DNA of 64,000 nt from Anastatus disparis (GCA_017163975.1 JAFFSR010000251.1:7750001-7814000); one strand, 5' to 3'; positions 40,248 to 51,990 are shown, numbered from the stretch's first letter. Translations and numbers: made by a program. The notes: generated from the letters alone by a model not told the origin.

Positions 40248-40559
40248 TTGTCCTTTTTGCAGTTAAAGTTAATGGCCCTCATGTTGACCATGATACTTAA
40301 GCTATTGGATATGGATGGAAGTATAAGTTTCCTATGGCGATTAACATATCTTAATTACAGGTGTTTCTTCTTCAATGTGCACACAGGCCATCGAGAGCAA
40401 TCAACTACTATTTACTTCTTTTTATCCTTATATACCCTCTCTTTCCATTTATTCCTCCTACCTCTTCTTCCATATGGCTTTGGCCTCGACATATTTGTCG
40501 CTTTTCTTAATCGCTCTGTGCCCGGCAAGTGGTATATCAACTTTGTTATTTTCTTTTGA
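40248..40559 (+). CDS. Possible small membrane protein or coding exons, 103 codons (unrecognised)
   Basis: A continuous 103-codon frame starts at an ATG (tgtcc context) and ends TGA. It has several hydrophobic stretches and a relatively polar centre (NVHTGHREQSTT). It is not simple-repeat derived, and local GC is above the flanks. Two acceptor-like sites lie inside: tcctttttgcag at 40262 and cttaattacag at about 40360. All three frames are open from 40360 to about 40500, so frame choice is uncertain. From the first acceptor a different frame reads VNGPHVDHDT, then a stop, then GYGWKYKFPMAIN, which could be a gene with a premature stop. No family is recognised. Confidence 0.17.
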   Translation: MSFLQLKLMALMLTMILKLLDMDGSISFLWRLTYLNYRCFFFNVHTGHREQSTTIYFFLSLYTLSFHLFLLPLLPYGFGLDIFVAFLNRSVPGKWYINFVIFF

Positions 40560-41502
40560 AGCATAAAATAAATTTTAAATATTTTTTAAATTATACATTG
40601 TTATTATATTTTGCATCTTTGTTGCGTGTTTTAAATGTAATAATATGGAATTTATTATATTTTATTAAAAATAGTTTGATATGGTTGGAAATTTTTAATG
40701 ATTAATTATAAAATATTTTTCGCGAATGAAATATAATTAGGGCTAGATTCTCTAAGGTTATAATGTTATATATATGCATAAGTAGATAGCGACATTACAA
40801 GTTTGCAAAATGAAAGTTGTATTAAAAATTTTATTATTGTTAATCCTTTTTTTCATAAAAAATAATTGTAGGTTAAAATGCAGATAAAGTCTTTCTGCAA
40901 ATTTATTTTTCAGTTAAGCTAAGTCTGTAAAATTATCTTTGGTTTTCACGCAGAACTCATAGAATAATTTATATAAATCAATATAATTTTATGCAGCATT
41001 TCCTACAAGAAAATTTTTTTGATTTTCTGAATAAATTTGACAGTAATTTCAAGTATCTTAAAGCTCGTCTTATATATTATTCTACAATATTTTATACGTA
41101 CAAGAGTATTTTTAACATAATGTATACAAACAAAAATAATCCGCAGAAATTTCTGTTATTGAATTCACACGAAACCCTATCAGAACTCTAGTAGTCTGTA
41201 TATAGCCATTTTAGAAATTCAACTAAAATTGTTAAATAGTTAAACAAAATCATTTTTAATTATAAAATAATTGACAAAATTTAGAAAAAGTCGTATAACA
41301 ACATAAAGTAAAATCAATGTAATTAACAATCAACTTGTCTTTGCGTTACCTAGCGGTATTTCACTAAATTTAGCGATTGTTTACATAAATTTTAAAAATA
41401 TAATAAGTTCAAAACATTCTGAGTTCAATTATAGAAGCTCTCTGCTCTACAAAAAGATGACACCATGAAGGTTGTCTCGTTTTTCATATCTCCTTTGACA
41501 GG
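40560..41502. other. AT-rich stretch
   Basis: The stretch is A/T-rich and nothing is identifiable in it. It ends at the left side of the foldback-rich island. Confidence 0.5.
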
Positions 41503-41636
41503 AATAGTACATTGTGCAACAAGGGAGCAAAATAGGTGTTTGCCGACGAGTGCGTGTTTGTCGCTCGAGCGTAGCGAGAGCGACAAATCGCACGAGTCGA
41601 CAAACACCTATATGCTCCCGCGTTGCGCATACTATT
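41503..41636. repeat. 134-bp imperfect hairpin with GC-rich centre
   Basis: The left arm (aatagtacattgtgcaac onward) is mirrored by the right arm, which ends at actatt (41631-41636). The pairing passes through gggagcaaaataggtgtttg with caaacacctatatgctccc and closes on GTCGCTC/GAGCGAC around cgagcgtagcga. Arms are about 60 bp with a few mismatches and small bulges. The centre is strikingly CpG-rich for this window. It is the first of three foldback structures in the 41.5-42.75 kb island and shares the gctccct/agggagc word with the palindrome at 42727-42747. Confidence 0.8.
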
Positions 41637-41754
41637 TTCTCACGCGAAGAGCATCAAAAATATTATTTTTCTAACAAGTGCGCAAAATTCTAAGAATGAC
41701 AAACTTGCGTCTGTAATAGCATGTACAATCTTGTTCGAAGGCTATCAAGATCGT

Positions 41755-41871
41755 AAGGGGTAGTCGAGGTCGGGGCGCAGGACGGGGTCCAGGGGCGGAG
41801 CCCCGGTGGGGGCGCAGGGGGCGAAGCCCCTGCCGGGGGGGTTCGAGGGGGCAGCGCCCCCCCGCCTCCAA
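41755..41871. repeat. GC-rich block of stacked stem-loops
   Basis: About 115 bp of almost pure G/C-rich sequence sit in AT-rich DNA. Three compact hairpins are visible: GGGGC-gga-GCCCC (41792-41804), gcagggggc-gaa-gcccctgc (41814-41833) and GGGGGC-agc-GCCCCC (41847-41861). Tri-loop hairpins of this gaa/gga type are familiar from GC-rich bacterial, organellar and some viral or selfish repeats, but I cannot assign this one to a family. The minus-strand Pro/Gly/Arg-rich open frames across it are composition artefacts. Confidence 0.8.
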
Positions 41872-41970
41872 AAAATAAATAATATTACTAATATAAAAAT
41901 AAAATTAATAAAACCATTAACGGCAGGGCAGAGTAGAACCTGATATTGACCGAGTAACAATTGAGTTGTT

Positions 41971-42266
41971 TGTTATTTACTCAAGTATTAATCGGTGTAT
42001 CTTCAAATTAAAAGTTGAGCGCAATAGATATTATTATTATGAACATCTATGCACAGAAGAAAAAAAAATCTACCGATTTGTTTTTGAGAAAAGTAAGTAA
42101 CGCTAAAGTAAAAGTTTATGTTTATAATATTTTCGCGTTACTTACTTTTCTCAAAAACAAAGCGATAGATTTTTTTCTTCTTGTGCATAAATATTTGTAA
42201 TAATAATATCTATTGCGCTCAGCTTTTAATTTGCAGATTCACCGTTTAATACTTGAGTAAATAACA
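41971..42266. repeat. 296-bp near-perfect long inverted repeat
   Basis: The left arm 41971-42103 (tgttatttactcaagtatta onward) and right arm 42135-42266 (ending ttgagtaaataaca) are reverse complements over about 130 bp with few mismatches and small indels. They are separated by a 31-nt loop. The inner stem (tttgagaaaagtaagtaacgc) is perfect. Such a structure could extrude as a cruciform or give a long RNA hairpin. It could be a foldback or MITE-type element or a local inverted duplication. No obvious target-site duplication is visible at its ends. Confidence 0.88.
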
Positions 42267-42726
42267 AAAATCTCAGTTAGACAAGTTTTCAATACTATAT
42301 ATATATTTTTCTTATAATACATTAAAAATTAAATTAAATTTTGATTTATTCAAATTTAAGATTTTTCTCGGAAATCGTCCATCGCTAACTTGTAATTCCA
42401 AAAATTTACGATTCGGCGTTGAATACTTGGCTGATATTATAAGGATATGAAAATGTCTTCGATGCAACGTGCAAGATTAAATATTACATAAATAATACTC
42501 GAAAAAATCAATGCTAAATAGACTGAAAGTTGCTACTAATATATGTGAACTTTTTCGAGGAATTTGTTCACCCCTGACTTGTAATTCGGGGAATTTACAA
42601 TTCGCAGAATTGACCATTCTAAGTGAAGCACTTAACTGATGTATAAAAAGCATCGAGTTACACACACTGACTGATGTATAAAAATATCGGGTTACATTAT
42701 CGAGCCTGTTAAAAGTTCGAATTCAT

Positions 42727-42747
42727 TTTGCTCCCTAGGGAGGCAAA
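42727..42747. repeat. Short palindrome at the right side of the foldback island
   Basis: This near-perfect palindrome is centred on tccctaggga (tttgctccctagggaggcaaa). The word attttgctccct is repeated just downstream at about 42752 and in inverted form in the left hairpin near 41523-41533. This suggests that the left hairpin and this palindrome belong to the ends of one composite element. Confidence 0.55.
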
Positions 42748-42829
42748 GAGGTATTTTGCTCCCTCACAACAGCTGGTCAAAATAGTATTTTGCGCTCTGA
42801 GTGCGAGAAAATAATTATCGAATTCATTG

Positions 42830-43364
42830 CTTATAATGTTTAAATGTAAGGCCCAAAGATGATTCTGTGGTATAATCTACAGATTTATTTATATTTTACT
42901 CTGCAGATGATTCTACGGTTTTATGAATACAGAATTTACAGATTTTTCAAAGTTTTTTCATTTATTAATATTAGTTACTTTAAATTTATCACCTTGAAAA
43001 ATTGCAAATTTTTAAAATTATGTATATGTATTATGTATCGTAATCTTAAAGAATATGACCTCTATTTTGGAAATATTCCTGTTCAGAAAAAAAGTGAGAA
43101 AAAAATTTAACAGCAATTAATTACTTATACTTGGTGAAATTTTTTATTTTGCTAAAGTTTATTAAAATACAGAAAATTAAATTTAAAATAATAATTTGTA
43201 GAATTTTATTTAAAAAATTTTTAGTGTTTAATATTCTTAATATTACGAAATTATTTATTGTAACGAAAATATTATTTTCACTACTTAACAACAAAATTAT
43301 TCGAAAAATTTTCCAATAATAAGCACTCACGATTATTTATGTTGAACAAAAATTGGAATGGTTG
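42830..43364. other. AT-rich stretch
   Basis: The stretch is A/T-dominated. Open frames on both strands at 43121-43330 are Lys/Asn/Ile/Phe-rich and reflect composition. Confidence 0.5.
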
Positions 43365-43442
43365 ATAAACGAGTCAATGTTGTAAGAACGTATTCGTTAT
43401 TAGTTTAACGCTTCAATGGTTTTTCACCATCCTCTTCAGAAT
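43365..43442 (-). repeat. Penelope-like terminal-repeat fragment (left arm)
   Basis: On the minus strand this reads ctgaagaggatggtgaaaaa, then accattgaagcg, and onward to ttacaacattgactcgttta. The block matches, in inverted orientation, the arm at 43611-43670 (ttacaacactgactcgtttt). The CTGAAGA word, a short ATGGT/ACCAT stem and GAAG resemble a decayed minimal hammerhead core (CTGANGA - stem - GAAA), which is known from the terminal repeats of Penelope-like retroelements. The family assignment is inference. No reverse transcriptase is present. Confidence 0.4.
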
Positions 43443-43610
43443 TAAAAAAAAATTAAAACAACACAGAATAAAAATTAACGTTATTGATGTGTTTATTATT
43501 ATACGAGAGCAGCAAGATCAATTATGACGTTATTCTTACGAGTAAAAATTTTTCGTAATTGTTATTCCCCGCTGTTTTTTGAAATTCCACGAAGGGCTTG
43601 GCAAATTAGC

Positions 43611-43670
43611 TATCGAAACGTTGAGTTAATGAAGAATAAACTTTTACAACACTGACTCGTTTTCATCGAT
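43611..43670 (+). repeat. Penelope-like terminal-repeat fragment (right arm)
   Basis: This segment contains tatcgaaacgttgagttaat and then cttttacaacactgactcgt. It is related to the reverse complement of 43365-43442 over about 55 bp with substitutions and small gaps. It preserves the GAAAC word that is degenerate in the left arm. The two arms point away from each other, with about 170 bp between them. Confidence 0.4.
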
Positions 43671-45335
43671 CGTTTATTTTTTCGACACATATTCAAAAAA
43701 GTATTCTTTTAAAATTTTCTTCATGAATTTACATAATATTTAATTAATGGTAAACATTGTTTTTACAAGTCTAATTTATAAAGATAATTAGTTTTTTATA
43801 TTAAAAGAAATGCATTGTTAAATACTTTCACAATTTTTTTAAATTTAATTTTTATAAGGACATTTAAACGGATAGGTTTTTGTAAAAGTCGCTTATTTAA
43901 AAAAAAATACAAGAATGTAAAATGATAGGAAAATTTTTAATACGTCAGATGTCAGATAACTTTATTCTTCTCAGAAATCAAAAACTAGCATCTATGAAGA
44001 AAGAAACCGGAGGTGACATGAAAACAGCAAGAAAAAAAAAGTAAATAGAAAACAGAAAAAACGGAGATAGAGGCAATGATTGAGAAAAGAGAGGAAGAAC
44101 TGATTGATCGATCGATCGATCGATCAGTCAACTGATTGATGACTTTATTTAGTCAAGTATCTTATACATTAGAAAATGTATCAAATGCTTACGAAAATAT
44201 ATTAAAAAGTTTAACAAGCATAAAGCTGCTTTAAATTCTATAAATTTTTCAATCTTCTTCTCTTTTTTTTGTAATCTGCTACCAACAATATAAATTACCC
44301 TTATTTAAAAATAAAATAAAAAAATGTCATTGTGACATATATCTACTATTATATTTAAAATAAACTACATATTTATGGACTAATTTATTGTTCCATATAA
44401 TTTTCTCTCTTGTATAGTAATACAAATTAAAAAGCTGATATCCTTCGAGAGTATTAATCGCAGTTAAGAAACAAAAGGACAGAGAAAAAAGAGCCAAGAC
44501 ATAAAGGACAAGCCAAGTAAAGACAAGCCAAGAAAGAACGAGAGAGAAAGAGAAAGAGAGAAAGACCGAGAAGTTGCAGCCCAAATGGCACTCGAAAGCC
44601 CCGCGGGTACTCGATAATTGGCCTTTCCTTCTCTCTTTCTCTCTTCCCACAAAGAAGGGGAGCCCTCATTACGCCAACTTGTCACAGATTGCTGATACGT
44701 AAAGATAGTCACTCACTCGTTCGACGTTCAGTTGAGCTCCCGTTGTATAGTTGCTTCTATCCACTTTTCTTCTCCTTTTATTTTCTTCCTTTTTTTTTCC
44801 TTTTTAATCTTATCCACTATCTTTTTCTCTTATTTTCTCTCTTTCTTTTAATTATCTTTTTTTCTTTCTTTTTCTTTATTTTTTCATTTGGACGCAATAG
44901 GTAACATGGCTTTCCTTTACTCGTATACGCTTTTCACTTCACTTATATACGGTAGTTGTTGGCCCTTTTCTTGTTTTAAAAGCTTTCGTTTCTTTAGCCT
45001 CGTACGCTGTCATTCAAGCAATGTGTTAAGGTCTTTTACTTGGGTAACTTGCTATACCCAGTTTAACGCGACTAATCCTTTAGAATGCACCTACAAATTC
45101 GCGAGTCATTAGTATTGAAAAGAAAACTTTACAGTATAAAATTTCTTATTTTGGGAAATTTCAGATTTTGAACATTACAAATATTTTATTTTAATATAAT
45201 CGACTTTGAAAAAAAAATTAATATCATCACAATAAATCTATTTTGTTCTAATTAAATAAAAAATGTAACAATCACGTAATACAGAAACTTTAAATTAAAA
45301 ATTTTATATGATAAATTTATAGTAAAGCCTAGAGA
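43671..45335. other. AT-rich DNA, then a GC-richer promoter-like patch
   Basis: A 22-bp perfect palindrome of GATC units lies at 44105-44126. 44570-44760 is GC-richer and followed by a long pyrimidine tract (44760-44890). A 74-codon + frame at 44888-45112 contains an ATG in good context (AACATGGCT, 44906) and a hydrophobic N-terminus. A possible donor (AATAG|GTAACA) lies just upstream of that ATG. It is unrecognised and weak. Confidence 0.35.
44728..44733 (+). promoter_or_regulatory. Possible arthropod initiator (TCAGTT)
   Basis: TCAGTT matches the arthropod initiator consensus TCAKTY. It sits at the edge of a GC-richer patch, immediately upstream of a long pyrimidine-rich leader-like tract and a downstream AG|GTAACA. 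No TATA box at about -30 and no downstream promoter element at the expected spacing is visible. Six-base matches are common, so the call rests on context only. Confidence 0.15.
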
Positions 45336-45530
45336 GGTCGTCAGTGGCTCAGTCGGTAGGACGATGAATTCGTATTCTCGAGGTTTCGAGTTCGAATCCC
45401 GGACTTGGCTGATTTATACAAGTACCACTGTGCATTACATGTGCTTTGTTTAAAAACACACTGACAACCTCCGTCGCTAATTATTATCGCAATAATAGCA
45501 CAAATACAGTGACGTTAAATTTAAAAAAAA
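45336..45530 (+). mobile_element. tRNA-derived SINE, copy 6
   Basis: The head (ggtcgtcagtggctcagtcg), B box (GAGTTCGAATCCCG) and body are clear. The body is more diverged (caagtaccactgtgcatta, tttaaaaacacactgac). It ends gtgacgttaaatttaaaaaaaa. It is full length and in forward orientation. Confidence 0.92.
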
Positions 45531-47117
45531 GGTAAAAACTGCGTTGAAAGCTTTAATAAAATTTTTTTTTTTAATGAATTTTTTTATGCTTCTATTTTTT
45601 CCTTTATATAATTATTAAAAAATAAATTAATTTATACGAAAATAGTATAATAAAGCTTTAAAAATTAATAAGTTCTTAGTATTGTTAAACGTAACAACAT
45701 ATCCATTCAGAATTCATGAATTACCAAATCTCTTTTCATTCGACAATAAGAAATCATCGGTCTAATTTACTCAAGATCTGTAGTTTCTTTTTATTTTTTT
45801 TTATCAGTCTTCAACTGAATTGGATGCCCCCTTAAAACTACTTTCTATTGCCCACGAGCACAACCCGAACCAAATAATAAAAAAAAGAAACGAATGAAAA
45901 AAGAAGAAGAAAAAAAGAGTGAAAAGCATAAAACCCACGTACTGAAAAGAGAAGTTAGGTCTTGTCCTCGTATATGTTCACCTAACAAGAAAAAAAAAAG
46001 AAAGAGAAAAAAGAAAAGAGTGGTCTCGACGAACGACGAAAGAACTTACGCGAGCGCGCCCGCGCGAGCGCCGATTGCTCCAAGTTCGACAATAGCCTTT
46101 CTACGTAGATTTACCAATTACATCCCGATCAAGTTACCGAAGCTGCTGTGGATATTCTTCTCTTATATGTGTATGTATATATGTATACATACACCCTATA
46201 CAATTCTCTTGTACTTTTTGAACACGATCCTCGTTTGGCTTATCTTCACTATACTCGTTTCTTTTTTTTCTTCTTAGGCTTTTTTCTCCTCTTTTTTTCC
46301 TCGGTGTATTCGATACGTTCGTGAAAGAAAGAAAGAAAGAGAGAATGAAAGAAAAGTTTTGTCCTGCAACCGAAATACGTTCAATCTGACGCGCCTTAGG
46401 ATATACAGAAAGTGAATACTGTGACAACTTTTTTTTCTTCTTTTATTCCTTATCCTTTATTTTTTTCTCTCTTTAATGAAGATGATATTTTTTTTTATTT
46501 CATCTTTTATTTGGGACTTATTTCCTATCCAGTCGATCGTAATGAAATATGGACATGTCGAGAAACAGAGGAAAATAAAAATGGAATAGAGAAAATGAGT
46601 ATATAACAATGAAAAGAGCTGCTTAATTGGAAGCCATTCTATTTGAAATGCATAATTTTGCTATCTTATTTAAGAAAATTGATAATGAAACAAAAAATAA
46701 TTTATTGAACCGAAAAGAAAGCTGAGTATCAGAATTATTATTCTGATTAGAATTAATTTAAGAATTTAAAAATAAAATGTATGCAAATTTTATCTTGAAA
46801 TGAGTTTTTTTTTGTTAAGTTACTATAACACCAAATATTTTATATTTTATGATAGTCGTTAAAAGATAAAATTAGAATTAATTTTCTCGATAAAATTGAA
46901 ATACAAAGCAAATATGTTAATTTTGACCTCAATCATTTAATATGATTCTATTAATAAAAAAATATTTATTCAAAACTTATGAATTATTTTAATGATATTA
47001 CTGAATTGATTATCTAAATTATTTGCTATTGCAAAACTAATAATACTGATTATCAAAGTCTGATTTTAAAAATTATTTGTATAATTATTATACTTCATCT
47101 TAATTTTAATATTATAT

Positions 47118-47126
<9 letters not shown>
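45531..47126. other. AT-rich DNA with a GC-richer patch
   Basis: 45890-46400 is GA-rich and then GC-richer, with cgcgagcgcgcccgcgcgag at about 46050-46069. Open frames on both strands there are Lys/Arg- or Phe/Ser-rich and unconvincing. The remainder is AT-rich. Confidence 0.4.

Positions 47127-47174
<48 letters not shown>
47127..47174. repeat. (TA)n microsatellite
   Basis: This is an uninterrupted TA run of about 48 bp preceded by tgtgtata. It resembles the (TA)n run at 2236 in length. Tyr-Ile frames across it are artefacts. Confidence 0.95.
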
Positions 47175-47177
<3 letters not shown>

Positions 47178-50100
47178 ACTGGAAAATACTGTCGTTAGGT
47201 AAAGTCGTAAGAGTAAAGTCTATTTCTCCTTCGTGCAAATTCCACTCTTGGAAGAAATATGCGACTTTGCTCCCTAGTTGCATAAAGTTCGATTAAATAT
47301 AAATGGAAAGTGTATAACAAACAAAGTCCAAATTGAAACGCAATAAAATGCAAGAAAAATACAAAATCGTCCAGAGCAATTTATTTTCACTTTCCTTTTA
47401 TAATCCTATGTCAATCTTAGAGCTGCAAATAATTAATCAAATTACATATTTATAAATAAACTCGTTGATAAAAAAGTGAATGTATTGAAGTAATTTAATA
47501 TGCACTACATAAAGATTTTATTATATATATGAAATTAAGTATATATAGTACAAAGAAAAATTCAATCGTTCGCTTATTGTTCATGGTAACATAGAGGATC
47601 CATCAGTCGACGAGAACCCCGGTATATAAACCTTAATAAATCCTATCAAGCACACCGGACAAAAGTATATAAAAATAAAAGAATGAGAAAAAAAAACAAC
47701 ATCAAGCAACGCTAATATTAATTCTTCCCTTTTATATCCTTCGTTTTTCCTTCGTTTTTCTTATTTCTCATCTAACCGTTGTAGCCTGTTTCATCCTTTT
47801 ATATTCTTTTTTTTCTGCTGCTTCTTCTTCTTCCTTTTATTTTTCTTCAAACGGGTATAGAAGGCTACCGTCTGGACCTTATTGTTCGCTTTCTTTTTCT
47901 TCTTTATTCTGATCTTCTTCTTTTACTCTGAAACTCTTTAATTTTCACTTTACTTTATTCGAGCTGAACTTGTAGGTTTTTTTTAATTTTAATTTCTTGT
48001 TTTTTTATCGATTGTTATTGGGCTACTCGTATAATAAATCAATTTACTTTTCACAATCTAAGTATATTTTTCTTTTTTTTTATTTAATCTTATCTGGAGA
48101 AATATAGAAGTTTAAGTTATTAAAGAAAATTATATTTCTTTTACAGCGTGTAATTAATATAATAAAAATAAAAACTATCTATTTTTTTTCTTGATAACGT
48201 TATATTTCTTTTTTTTTTGTAATTAAATAACAATTTGTAAAAATATAATAGTTACGAGAAACGATTAATTATTAAAACATAAGTATTGGTTAATTTAAAA
48301 CTGTTTGAACATTAATTTAAATATTTGTAACAATCCACCTATAAACTGAACAATATGCTCTAAATCTTTGAACTTTTTAATTTTTTTTCTATGTTTTATT
48401 TCTTGCTCATACGCATACTTATTCAAGCATCGGCATAATAAACAATACCCAAAATGCAATTAATCAAATTTCTTTTTTTCATTCTCCTCTCTCTTTCTCT
48501 TCTAGCATTTATTTTATATATCTTTATTTCAATGAATGATATTACGAATTATGCGTATTTGTACATCCATTGTCATGGGCACAATAAATCTCTTTCTCCT
48601 CCTTCTTTTCATTCTTTTCACTCTCAACTTTAACGACGAGTAAAAGACTTAGCTTTTTAGTTATATAGAATATAAGAAAACGCCCACGTGAGTCAGTTGA
48701 AGAAATAGAGAATTAAAAATTAAGAAAAAAATAACAACATAAATAAAAATCTTATTCTAGAGTAAAACTAGTTTCGTTCCTTTTTTTATATTTCTCTTTT
48801 TTTTCACTTTACGCCGCGTCCTCTCTATAACGTAATAAAGAGCAGCGTACGGCTTAACGGAGCGTCGCGCGTTAAGATTAAAAAAGGAGATAAAAAAAAT
48901 AAGGAAAAATTGAGCACCATTAAACGTTGAAAAATGGGTCGGTATACATAGTGGAAAATTAAATGCTATATTTTATTGAATAATTTTTTTTTCTTCTTCA
49001 TTCTGTTATTAAATTTCTTTCATTCTTAATATCCGTCTTAGAAAAACATCTTTTATCAGTATTACAATGAAAACGATGGATAATTAAAATGAATCTTGTA
49101 TTCAATAGATGAAATGACAATTATTATTTTTAATAATATTCAATTTATCTTTTTAATATAAAATAGTTCAAATATAAAAATTGCATTTATTTACGTTATA
49201 ACAAATTTGCATCCTTTATACATTCTGTTTTGTAATAAATTTAAATTAACGTCAAAATAAAACAAAAATTTTGATTAATGTCTGCTAAAATTTGTATTAA
49301 AAATAAAAATTCAACTGTGTATTTACCTTTTCCAGTTATCTTATTTTAAATTCTTACAAGGCATAAATAAAGTCCTACCAACGATGAGCGACAAGACTTT
49401 AACCTTATCTCACGCAAAACTTTGAAAAACGTATTTCTCACTTAAAACAAGCAAATCAACACCTTGCCCTTCGCAAAAATAAATAATAAAAAATAAAACT
49501 CGGAGCAAGCCCAAAAGACCATATACGCTATATATCTTTTTGTACTTGCACAACATGATAAAAGAAGGTATTATAATTCGTTGCGCATCACGAAAGGTGC
49601 GCAATATCTATAAAATATTTTGCCATCTCTTATTCTTTTAAGTTTCTTTTGGCTTAATCGAAGTCGAGCGATCGCTCAAAACATTTAATGGATCTCTTTC
49701 TTTCTTTAACCCTATCTTCCTTTCTTCTACATATACGCAATATTATGTATATGAGTTCTTTGGGATAAATGTGTATGTATAATATGTATGCAATGGACTC
49801 GATTGTAATCGAGACGACCAAGTGCGCCTCCAGCGTTGGGTAGAATATGGCCCGCATGTATGAGATGACATTTGAGCATGAAATTTAATGGTTATCCCTT
49901 TTTTTTTATTTTATTCTTTTCGAAACAAAAATACATTTTTTTAGTTTATTTTTTGAAAAATCTCACGGTCAGAAAACGTCGCTCTTAGTTGTTGTTATAA
50001 CTTGGCGTGCAAGAGAGAAGAAAAAAAGAATGAGTTTTGTGATTCTTTTTATTAATGGCCACGCGTGAACATAAGACTTGTATATATACTTGGGATTATT

Positions 50101-51829
50101 AAGCGATTCTTCTTCGTTTGTAAGGCTCGAGTTTCCAAGGGTATAAAAGAGAAAAGATGTGTACTTCCTTTTTTTTAACTTTCTATATAAATTTATAATA
50201 CATGTGTAGGTGTTACTCTGGACACCAAGATTCTGTATAATGTACAATCGAAACTGACTTTTTATTGAATTATGAGTGTTATTATACGATATTGACGAAA
50301 TTAATTTTCACGCTCTTCGGTTGCAACTCCAAATTAAAAAAAAAATTAAATAAAGGTACCTAAATAAAAAGCTTAAGCTTAAATATAAACAATATACATT
50401 GTCTTTACCTACTAGTTTGAATATAGTATATTTATGTAAAATAAATGTTTTTTTGTAAGAATATCAGTGCTGTATGTATTGTATGATTGATCAATATTGT
50501 ACGAAATTGAGTATACTGTATTGTTTTTTAGACTTAAAATATTGTGTGAAAATATAACCAATACTTAAGAATCGCATGCTACATGGTGAAAATGTTTATT
50601 ACTCTGTGTCTAATAAAGTAGATGCACGCTAGTTTTAAATTAAAGAGCGGTCGAGCTAAATTAAATAGTAAACAAATATAAAAAATATATATGAAAATGT
50701 AGATGCATAAACGTACACACAATTCATAAAAAAGTGCAATTTATCTTTTTATACATTAAAATATGCTTTTTAAATGATATTTTAATCCATCTCATATGTC
50801 GCAAAGTTTTTCTGACAAAAAACTCATAGAATCTTATTATAAAAACTTGAATATATACTTTTATTTTAACAAATTCAAAAGTACAATTACACTTTTAAAC
50901 TTTCATTTAAAATATATAATTGTTAAAGCAAATATATTACTTTTCTAAAGTAGATGAAAAGTAAGTTCCATCATTTAAAAATAATGAAAAAATAGAAAGA
51001 AATAAAAAGTATATAATTATCCATAACAGTAATGCATTGAATCATTAACAGCAATGAGCATTTATCTTCTTTTTAAAATGAATAGCTTACAATGAGTGAT
51101 AAAGCTAACAATGATGAATCGCAAAGATATAAAACTCCACGGTAATTCAAACGAAGATGGCAATTGGTAATTTATAAAATTAGTTATACAAACATACAAT
51201 TGTAGCTTCAAGATATATAACTTTTAATTAAGACTTTTCTCTCATCATTATATATTACGTGATTATTATGTGTTATAATTACTTCTACGTCCTTTTTTTT
51301 TATTTTTTTTTAATGTGGAATTACATAGCTCTATAGTGTGTGCCGAAAGGGGATAATGTTGTATTACAGTTATGTAATCGTATATACACTTGTAATCAAG
51401 CAACTGAATTTAGTACAAGCCACGTTAACGTACATGCTTACACATACATTTATATATACACATAAACATATACATACATATACACATTGAGATATCTCAC
51501 GTGCACATAAAGCTTAAGCTCCCTCAGCTGTATACTCGAATGATGAATTATATAAGCCCTTAAAGCGCCAACAATACAATGATGTAAGAAGAATAAAAAA
51601 AAAGGGTGAAACGGCTTTTGTCCTCCATTCGAACCTAGTTAATAACAGATCGATCTTTATTCGTGTAAATCTTTAATTTGATTCCTAATACGATAATGGA
51701 AAAGTCAATAGGTAACCTTTTTTTCCATTGAATCTATAGCATATATTCTGCATCAGTGTTATTTAAGATTAATGAATTGATAGAAAATTTTGCTTTGTAC
51801 ATACGGCTTTTAAAAAAGTAAGTTTCTGA
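47175..51829. other. AT-rich stretch
   Basis: Pyrimidine tracts occur at 47740-47945 and 48470-48500. I see no gene, RNA or repeat family in this interval. Confidence 0.5.
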
Positions 51830-51990
51830 GGTGTTCAGCGGCTCAGTCGGTAGAGCGATGGACTCGTAACCCGAGGACCCGAGTTCGAATCCCGCTCTCG
51901 GTCGAATGATACAAGCACCACTGTGCATTACAAGTGCTTTGTTCACAAAAACGCTGAAAACCTCTGTCGCTCATAGGTGTCTCAATGATA

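Noticed and set aside
41671..41960. Pro/Gly/Arg-rich minus-strand frames over the GC block
   Set aside because: They are produced by GGGGC/GCCCC stem-loops and change with frame. No coding signal is present.
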